Shown here: piece by piece, positions 44,275-64,000 of the stretch | How positions within the stretch are numbered: position 1 is the first letter of the stretch | Layout: every line of letters starts with the position of its first letter | Assembly (NCBI GenBank): GCA_914767715.1 | Contig: OU612070.1 | Coordinates: forward strand, 12,727,501 to 12,791,500 | Source of the DNA: Membranipora membranacea | Taxonomy: Eukaryota > Bryozoa > Gymnolaemata > Cheilostomatida > Membraniporidae | Direction: 5' to 3' | Length of the DNA: 64,000 nt | Notes under the pieces: generated by a model | What the model saw: only the letters and a program-made list of their open reading frames with translations | Databases searched by the model: none | What the model was told of the DNA's origin: nothing | Program-made: the position numbers and the translations under genes

Positions 44275-44510
44275 TTAGTGTAATCAGGGAGGGTGGGACC
44301 CTCCCTGGTGTAAAAAGGAATTATTGGAGTTGTGTCCTTCCGTCAAGAGGAACGACAACTCAGCCCAGCTAGCTAAAGTGTTGGCTCCATAAACATATAA
44401 ATAATAATTATTTGTTTATGGTTGGCTCTGAATAGTTTGGTTGGGGAGAGAACCAATGACAAGTCATTTATGGTACTTTCAAGAGTACCATATAAACTTG
44501 GCATTGGATA
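44275..44510. repeat. Cluster of short hairpins, repeat also seen at 6165-6265
   Basis: Adjacent inverted repeats: GGGAGGGT/ACCCTCCC, GAGTTGT/ACAACTC, and CATAAACA/TGTTTATG. The following block (TTGGCTCTGAATAG, GGTTGGGGAGAGAACCAAT, TCATTTATGGTACTTTC) aligns with 6190-6260 (GGGCTCTGATTGG, TGGGGAGAAGAAGAGCCAAT, TCATATGGTACTATC). It looks like a dispersed foldback family; ends were not found. Confidence 0.45.
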
Positions 44511-45715
44511 TTAACAGGTGTTTCACAACTGAACTTTATTCTGTTATGAACAAGGATACGATCTAGAATTGATTGCGCTGGAGGCCAGGTCATAATGTTC
44601 TTTACTCACTTACTTCCCAGGTAATCTTATTCGCTGCCCAGCAAGAATATTGGATGCATTCACCAGTGTCTTTCAAAAGGGATGGGGTTGGGAGTTTGTT
44701 TCGTCGCTACTTCAAGTGGCCATTTAATTCAACGGCATTTAGTTGTGTCAAGAAAAGCCTGAGAGCATTTGTAGACTTATGTACTTAAGAGAAATTGACT
44801 TCGGAAAAAAGGACACGAGTTTAAACAGCAGTCAGTGATTTGAAATTTATATATCGATATGTAAATATACATATATTGCAAAAAACATTATGTGAGCACT
44901 GGGGTGATGGACATACGGTTAGTAATTTGAATGTTATGTCGGAGGAAAATATACCTTTACATCTGGTATCATATGGTTATATTAGTTATATTTCCTTGTG
45001 TTCCTTCTTTGCGTCCAATTTTTGGACTTATCTCTAATGTCATATGATGTTGAGAATCTGCCAGCGATATATTCATGCAACCAGGGATGCAACTTCACTT
45101 TAAACAGGCCTGCTTCAGTTTTTCTCAAGAACTTTAAGGAGAGTACCCTTTGACCTGGTATAAGCTCTCTCACTCCATCCAACTAGTCAGGGCAACACAT
45201 TGGCTACATCTCATGAACTCCCAACAGCCCCTGCGCGGCAGAAATCTGCTTATCGAGACAGGCCATGGCCAGTCAAATTCTGATACAGAAGGGGACAACT
45301 CCAAATTATGACAACATTTTCCTGTGAATCAGAAATACACACCAAAATGATTTTTACTTTTATTTCTTTGCCTTTACTTGTTAGCCACCATCTTCTTTCT
45401 TTTTCTACACAATCTACTATATACACTCATGTTTAAGATATGGACTTTACAAATAAGTAAAGTTTTCTATTCATTATCTATTTTATTAAAAATTTGTGAT
45501 TGGAGAAATATAGTATTTTGGATTCAAGTCATAGTCCCGCAGAACAAGCCAGCAAAGCAAATTTCCTCTCTGATGAATTTCACTTGCTAAAAGTAAATTC
45601 TGATTATATAGAGGGCTATTGCCAACACAAGTAACATACTCAAGAGGAGTTGGGTGGCCTTGTACTCAACTGCATAAGTTTTACAAGATTTAGCATCAAA
45701 TCTTTGAAATTGACA
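44511..45715. other. Intergenic stretch upstream of TMED10, nothing seen
   Basis: No conserved frame or repeat could be supported. It should contain the promoter and 5' UTR of the p24 gene. Confidence 0.45.
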
Positions 45716-48225
45716 ATGGGACTCTGGAAATGTTCCTTGCAACTCCTAGCTGTGCTGCTGAGTTTTCAAACTTGCCACTCACTCAGGTTTTATCTTCCTG
45801 CTAATGGAAAAAGGTGCCTTAAGGAGGAGATTCATAAGCATGCACTAGTCAAGGGAAAATATGAGCTTGCTGATATGCATGGCCACCACACCACCATTAA
45901 GGTAACTATCACTACTGTTGATATACCTTATAAACTAAATAACTATCACTAAACTAAGAAGAAGAATTAGAATAGTGATGAATGAGTAATTCAGCTGTGG
46001 AGGCCCTGGCCTAAGTTAGCCCTAAGTTTTCTCACGTATGATATTTTCCTGACTGACTCAAACTGTCTGTTGTCACTATTGTAGGTGGTCCAATAATGGA
46101 ATGGGCTCATCTTTTTGAACTGACAAATGATTATGATGTTGTGGTTAATCTTTAGTTAGTTGTGCCACTGCAGCCTAATTTCTATGATATTGAATAACAA
46201 TCAATGCTGTTTTTTTGAGTTTCATATGTTTTATCCTATAAGTGGACACTTCCAGCAGGATTACATTGAACTGGGTGCCTCGCGGCATGCATAGACCTAT
46301 ATCTGTATTGTGTGTGTAATGAGGGTATTATACTTTAATTTGCCTCTTTATTTCACCAATAGATTTCGGATGCCCGTGATCATAGCTTTTACTCAAATGA
46401 CAATAATCAGCTCACTGGAGTATTCGCATTCAGTGTAGAGGAATATGATCTATTTGAAATCTGCTTCACCAATAAACTCCGTAAGTTGAATACCACCATC
46501 CTTTTCATGCTCCAACAATGTTGACCTGTGTGCTAGGTACCATGTTGCTGATGGTACAATTTTAATTGATAGGTTGAGATTCCTTGCTGTACTTAATGCC
46601 TATAGATTTCCTGATTATCCCGACCACCAGTAACAGGATTAGTGAATATCCTTCATGGTCAGAATCTTCAGGTCTGTCACACAATATAGGCTGTCGCTTC
46701 AGGTTTATTTGGTAAATTCTTTCATAGATTACTCCTCTATATTTATATATATACTTTTATTTTTTATATGATATATATTTGTCAGAACCTGGTGGTGACT
46801 CACGTGATAGGTCCGTATATCTGGATATCAAGCATGGGGCTGAGATGAAGGACTACGACGCCATCGCTAAAGCTGAGAAACTCAAACCCCTAGAGAAGGA
46901 GCTGAGGAAGTTAGAAGACTTGAGTGAGAGCATTGTGAATGACTTCGCTTATATGAGATCTAGAGAAGAGGAGATGAGAGATACTAATGGTCAGTGATGA
47001 ATGACAACTCAAACTAGGAAATTACAAGCCGAAATCGTATCAATCTCCTGTACATACTTGTATTCACAAAAATTCTACCAGGAGAACTTTACCTTAAAGA
47101 CTTTGTTTGAGGCTGCTCTTTTGTATCACATCTTATTCTCCATATTTTATCCTATCATGTGAGCGATTTTCAGCTTTATAATCCAAATATTGAGGAAGTT
47201 ATGGCCTCTCAAACTTCCAAGGTGACGGCAATTTATCGGCAGTAAGAATCAGCCGGCAATCCCTAGGGCACGTCACTAATATTGATGATCAAAATGGTCA
47301 AATCTGTAACGGTCTCGAACCCAGGTCCAAATGGCTTTGCAGGCGGCGCCGCTAATACTGAGCTATATTGTCTACTGGCTAACCTAGTTGGTCCAAGTGG
47401 CGTGATGGTAGCGTTGTTGCCTATAGGTATAGGGACCTGGGTTCTATTCCCACCCAGGTCTGAATTTTGATCATCATCTTATCTGTGTGATTATTAGTGT
47501 ATTTACTAATAACTCATAATGTCTATGCCACATGTCTATGGTTGTGACATACCCCAGGGGAAACATCCGCTTATTCCCAATGCCGATTGAAGGCAATCAC
47601 CCTGGAAGTTTGAGAGGCCATAACTTCCTCAATATTTGGATTCTAAAGCTGAAAATCGCTCACATGATAGAATAAAATATGGAGAATAAGATGTGATACA
47701 AAAGAGCAGCCTCAAACAAAGTCTTTAAGCTTTCATCGAATCTCTATTGATTAGAAACTCATGTTCCGTCATAATAAAGCACCAGGGTTGACAAACAAGA
47801 CTCGCAAGCTATAAATGTCTAAGTTTTAAATTTGTCACATTGCCCCTGATTAGTTTGCCTGGGGTTTTTACCTCCGTCTAAGGGTCTGAGTTAAGTCTTG
47901 TGCAGTGTCTGGCCTAAGTTAATCAGTCTACTACTTTCGGAGAAAAACCAAGTCCAAGTTTATGATCTGTGTCGCACTTATAGCCTCAAGCCTACCTAAC
48001 ACTATTTCTGTAAGTGCCAGTTAGAGTGTCAATGAATACCATCACGTCCAATACAATAAATTATAATATTATGTGATATTATTGAATTTTGATATTTTTA
48101 CAGAGTCCACACATTCCAGAGTCTTATACTTTAGTATCTTCAGTATGCTGTGCCTGATCGGGCTCGCCACCTGGCAGGTATTCTATCTGAGAAAGTACTT
48201 CAAGTCAAAGAAGCTGATCGATTAA
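45716..48225 (+). CDS. TMED10: p24 family cargo receptor, TMED10-type
   Basis: Four exons: 45716-45901, 46363-46480, 46786-46989 and 48104-48225 (phases 0, 1, 1), 209 aa, close to the 219 aa of human TMED10. A signal peptide ([20 protein letters not shown]) precedes the GOLD domain ([20 protein letters not shown], with the paired Cys in EICFTNKL). Then comes the coiled coil ([19 protein letters not shown]), a TM helix ([20 protein letters not shown]) and a short tail ending [10 protein letters not shown]. The tail has the aromatic pair plus dilysine-like signal used for COPII/COPI sorting. The protein cycles between ER and Golgi as a transport-vesicle cargo receptor. AATAAA at 48582. The largest intron holds a TTAA foldback element. 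Confidence 0.95.
47098..47724. mobile_element. TTAA-flanked foldback element with two divergent tRNA-like heads
   Basis: TTAA at 47094-47097 and 47725-47728 flank inverted arms of about 140 bp (AGACTTTGTTTGAGGCTGCT and its complement at the right; CTCAATATTTGGAT also pairs). In the middle, two tRNA-like segments point away from each other: minus 47315-47385 (ATAGCTCAGTATTAGCGGCG, GGGTTCGAGACC) and plus 47395-47465 (GTGGCGTGATGGTAGCG, GGGTTCTATTCCC). Each ends in TTTTGATCATCA. In intron 3 of TMED10. Confidence 0.75.
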
Positions 48226-48599
48226 ACATCTACAACAAACAACCATGCAAATTGTTGTCAGCCACTCGAAAGCCTGCTACCCTTTTGTCTTCGTCACATA
48301 TCTATAACCTAGATGAGTGCATATTCTATGCTTGCGGTTTAAGTATGATGACTAGTTTATGCTTATCACAGTATTGTAAGAGTGTGTGGCTTAAGTAAAA
48401 CAGTTTTGAATGTGAGGCATCAATAGTATTTTTACTCCCAGTGAAAGTCTGGGTGACACTTCTAAATCTCATGCATTAGAATGTAGATATACTGATATTC
48501 GTTAAAACATATTTTGTGAATACAACCTTTTAAAAGGTTTTCTGAAGATTTTTGTCATCCCTCCGAAGGAGTATATATGTGAATAAAAGTTCAGCACAA

Positions 48600-51569
48600 A
48601 CAATTGCAGTGGTATATCTGACCTAACGTACCATTATTTCTTGCATTTACGCTGACCATTGTTCCCTACTGGATGTCACTGACATCGCAAACGGCTGGAT
48701 CTATCAAAACCACACAAAATTTTTTGAAATTTTATTTGGTTGGTTGACTTTACAGGCTTATGCGCTTCTACTTCACATTAGTAGGCTACACTTGAACACT
48801 GGTGTTGACCAAATATATAGGTTGACTGTTGTAGATGGGTCACAATCAATTATCACGTGACAAATACATCATTGGTGATTTTAAAAAACATATTCATCAT
48901 AATGTTTAACACTGTTAGGTTCAAAACTTCAAGAATTATAAGTAAATAAAGATAACAGTGCCCTGCACTCATTATCAGAATCGTTTCCATGCATATACAG
49001 CTCATATGTGAGCGTGAATGCAGTGAGATTGGAGTTTGTCCCAATGGACTTTATCTAGTATTTAGGCAAGGAGTTTGAAAACTGTAATTCGCCTAAATTT
49101 AGGTGAATTTGTTTGAATAAAACATTGTTATTTAAGAGTTGCATCCCCTGGTCTCATTATATTCCGAATCAGAGTTGCCCTACTTTGGAAAATCATGTTA
49201 TTGTTGATATTCGGGAAAACACCCGGATATTCACAACAAGTCCTCCTTTCACTTTGACTGACAGTCGGATTTACTGCTAGAGCACCTGTCAAACTAAACT
49301 TTTAGGTGAGTGAATAGTAACTTCGGTATATTTTGATTATTTTTAGCAGAAACAGAGGGCTGAGTATTTGTTACTAGCACATAATCCTTTCAATTGTCTC
49401 TGTGACCTAAAAAAGAAGTGCCAATTATGCACAATGACAGCAGTGAGTGGGGTTGGGTCTGCCTGGATTAAAAATTGTATGACAACCACTATCATTGTCT
49501 AATGAACATCGTAGTCAAAGCAGTGACAGGTGAGTCTGAGAATGACCAAGTTATTAGTGCCATCAAAGCAAATTTGAGAACTCAATCTAGTAGCAGCTTG
49601 TCAGTGTCAATTAGCCATTAGCCTGTAACTGAATGAGTAGTAATACTTCTCTCTCCCTGAATGAAAAGATAGTAGAAAGATAGGATAGCAGATACCGAGA
49701 TAGATAGACAGGCTACTCAATTTTGATAATATTTTCTTCTCCTTTTTGAGTTATTTACTAAGGGAAAGTAGATGTCTACTAATTAGTTTAATGGATATGA
49801 CTTCTGTTAGTGTCAGGATGGAAGCTTTTCATTCTGTGGTATGAATTTTCTCAATTCCTCACTAGGAAGAGGCTAGGCATGTTATGAATATGAAGAGATA
49901 AAGGTGTTTAGGGGAATCCAGCATTTGTAGGGGGGAAAGAGGACAAACTTGCATACTAGGCTGTAATTACTTACTCCTTGGCTGATATAGACGGTTGTAA
50001 TGGTAGATCATCGTTGTTTAAATTTGGATAACACAACAAACACAGACACACTTGCATGCCTAATAAACAAAAAAGGCCTTTTGGCATAAAAGTATATGCC
50101 CTGTGCTCCGGGCTGTAGCTTTACTTACAACTCGATCAGATGGTAAGCAATGCATTTAATATTGCTGAAATTGTTGTGGAGCGGAGGGCCTGTTCTATGG
50201 GTGTAAAAGTTGTTACTAGTAAGAATATTATTTCACTGTGTAATGGCAACAATGTAGGAAAAAAAGTGTTTTATTAAGTGTTTGACCACTAATGAATGTG
50301 ATTGTGTACAACTGTCGGCATAGGTAGGGGTTATATTAATCGGCGGTCAGTAGGTTTTGGGTAGATGCTGTTGTCACAGGAAACAAACCAACACATTAAC
50401 ATTGGTAGGCCTATATGAGTGTGATGATCGTTTCTTCATCGACAACCAGTGATGTCAACTCAGGTTTTTGGATTTGGTATGTTGGTTACTGCAACATTTT
50501 AGGCTTTTTATAGGTTGATTCTTGTACCTGTTATCGGAGGTTCAAAACTCGCGCTCCTGTTCGGTAAGGAACCAAAAACTAAGCTGTCACTTTTTTCCAT
50601 ATGTATTATGGTCAGTCACCAAAAACATGTACGTCACAAATAACCTGATTTGGTGAAATCATCCTTGCATTTATAGATGGCTCATTCTACCACAAATCTG
50701 GATTTTACGATTTTTTATATGAAGTAATACAACCTTGGCTGCAATTGCCAAATGGTCATATAAAGCATAGTTTGTAATTTGAGGACCTGCCATTAATATC
50801 AAGTAAATAAATCATCTCGTGTTTCAGTGCCTAACATTTAGGCTGATCACTGAGCATTAGGCCTACTATCATGAGAGAAGATTTATCGTCAAACATATGA
50901 AAAATACCTGTCAGAAGCTAACGATGTTATTTGCTGGATACCACTAGGTCTTCTTTTGTTCAGTTATCAGACTCATGCACTCTTACTTTACCACTATTAC
51001 ACATTAGGAGGCCAACCTCCATCCACTTGGTGGTTGACCAAAATTATCTCATAGATAGTTTACTAATTTCTTTTGTTTAACACATCATATGATGGAAGGG
51101 TTTTTTCCCACCTAATCACGGAAACATTCAACCAAAAAGAGGGATCCTTCTCGTTGCTTTCATTTCTTGATGTAAACTTCACAATTCCTTTTACTATGCT
51201 ATGTGCAGACTCTCTGACTCTTTTTAAACAAGCAAGGTAGAAACAGCGCCTCAAATTCAAATCTTGAACCTAATTTGTAAAATAGAATTGCCTGATGTTG
51301 GTCTTGTTTTCGCTGCTGTCTTAAAGCGTGTCAACTGTGATCCCATTGTACGCTAATTTAGAGTTCAAAGCCCAAATGTGATTATCTCTCATTAGTAGCG
51401 ATTGAAAGGAATTCTAAACATTTTATCAGTGCCCTCTTTGTTTTGCAGTCTGATAGTGTAACCACTAATTAGCCGCCAGTAAACAAGCACAAAGGACGCT
51501 CTGCCAAGTTGTATCACCCAGTCAGGACCAGTCACAGATAATAAAAGGGCTGACTGACTACCCATAGTC
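48600..51569. other. Intergenic stretch between TMED10 and the PAK gene
   Basis: No coding gene seen. Short (GATA)n-like runs at 49672-49715. A possible non-coding first exon of the PAK gene ends at the good donor TTTTAG|GTGAGT near 49304, but nothing else supports it. Confidence 0.4.
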
Positions 51570-63672
<12,103 letters not shown>

Positions 63673-64000
63673 TAGTAGAGAATTTGCATTTACTGGGTCT
63701 GATGATATTCTAATTGGAATTTAAGTTAGATGTCACGTCATGAGAAATAGTGGCTCTCTCTGATACATTTTGGTTGATCAGAACATACTTTTCCAAGCTC
63801 TTTATCTGCAGGAAAAGTGCTTGCCAGCTACAAGCTCAATGTTATAATAAAGTTAATATTTGAAATGCAGCGCTAAATTTTGAAAAGCGTTCATTGCCTC
63901 CCGATTGAGTTTATACAATGCAATGGCCCAGACAGTGGCTAGAGAGTGTAGTAAACCTTTCATAGGGCTGCTGGTAGCCAGATGTCATCTGTTAGTTGCA

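Overview
The window is nuclear DNA from an animal, most likely a marine invertebrate. It is AT-rich. Genes are split by GT-AG introns of 0.2-4 kb, and intergenic and intronic DNA is full of decayed transposons, foldback elements and tRNA-derived SINEs. I cannot name the species. Exon boundaries were placed by eye from splice sites, and every multi-exon model below closes with a consistent reading frame.

Left part, minus strand (about 4.3-17.8 kb). Three tandem paralogues encode small secreted 10-cysteine proteins of 109, 129 and 135 aa. Their cysteine spacing resembles the colipase/prokineticin/Dickkopf fold. They are followed by an eight-exon GPATCH11 (CCDC75) orthologue of 285 aa.

Middle part (about 18-32 kb). 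This is a transposon graveyard: LINE fragments on both strands, a 1.27 kb palindromic element flanked by TTAA, and smaller foldbacks. Inside it, at 22.6-24.0 kb (+), lies an intronless gene for a membrane-anchored ADAM/ADAMTS-like protein. It lacks a prodomain, and the catalytic Glu of its zinc motif is replaced by Ala.

Right part, plus strand (32.7-64 kb). First comes a seven-exon gene for a type I membrane protein of 455 aa: signal peptide, CUB domain, Thr-rich stalk, TM segment and a tyrosine-motif-rich tail. Its first intron holds a young, antisense Ty3/Gypsy-like LTR retrotransposon with apparently identical 262-bp LTRs, a GACAC target duplication, and a -1 frameshift signal made of GGGAAAA plus a hairpin. 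Next are a complete TMED10-type p24 cargo receptor (209 aa, four exons) and the 5' eleven coding exons of a group II p21-activated kinase (PAK4/5/6), which runs off the right end.

The genes do not form an operon. The two most unusual ones, the pseudoprotease-like ADAM and the CUB receptor, are plus-strand neighbours about 9 kb apart; both look like cell-surface recognition proteins, but a functional link is inference only.
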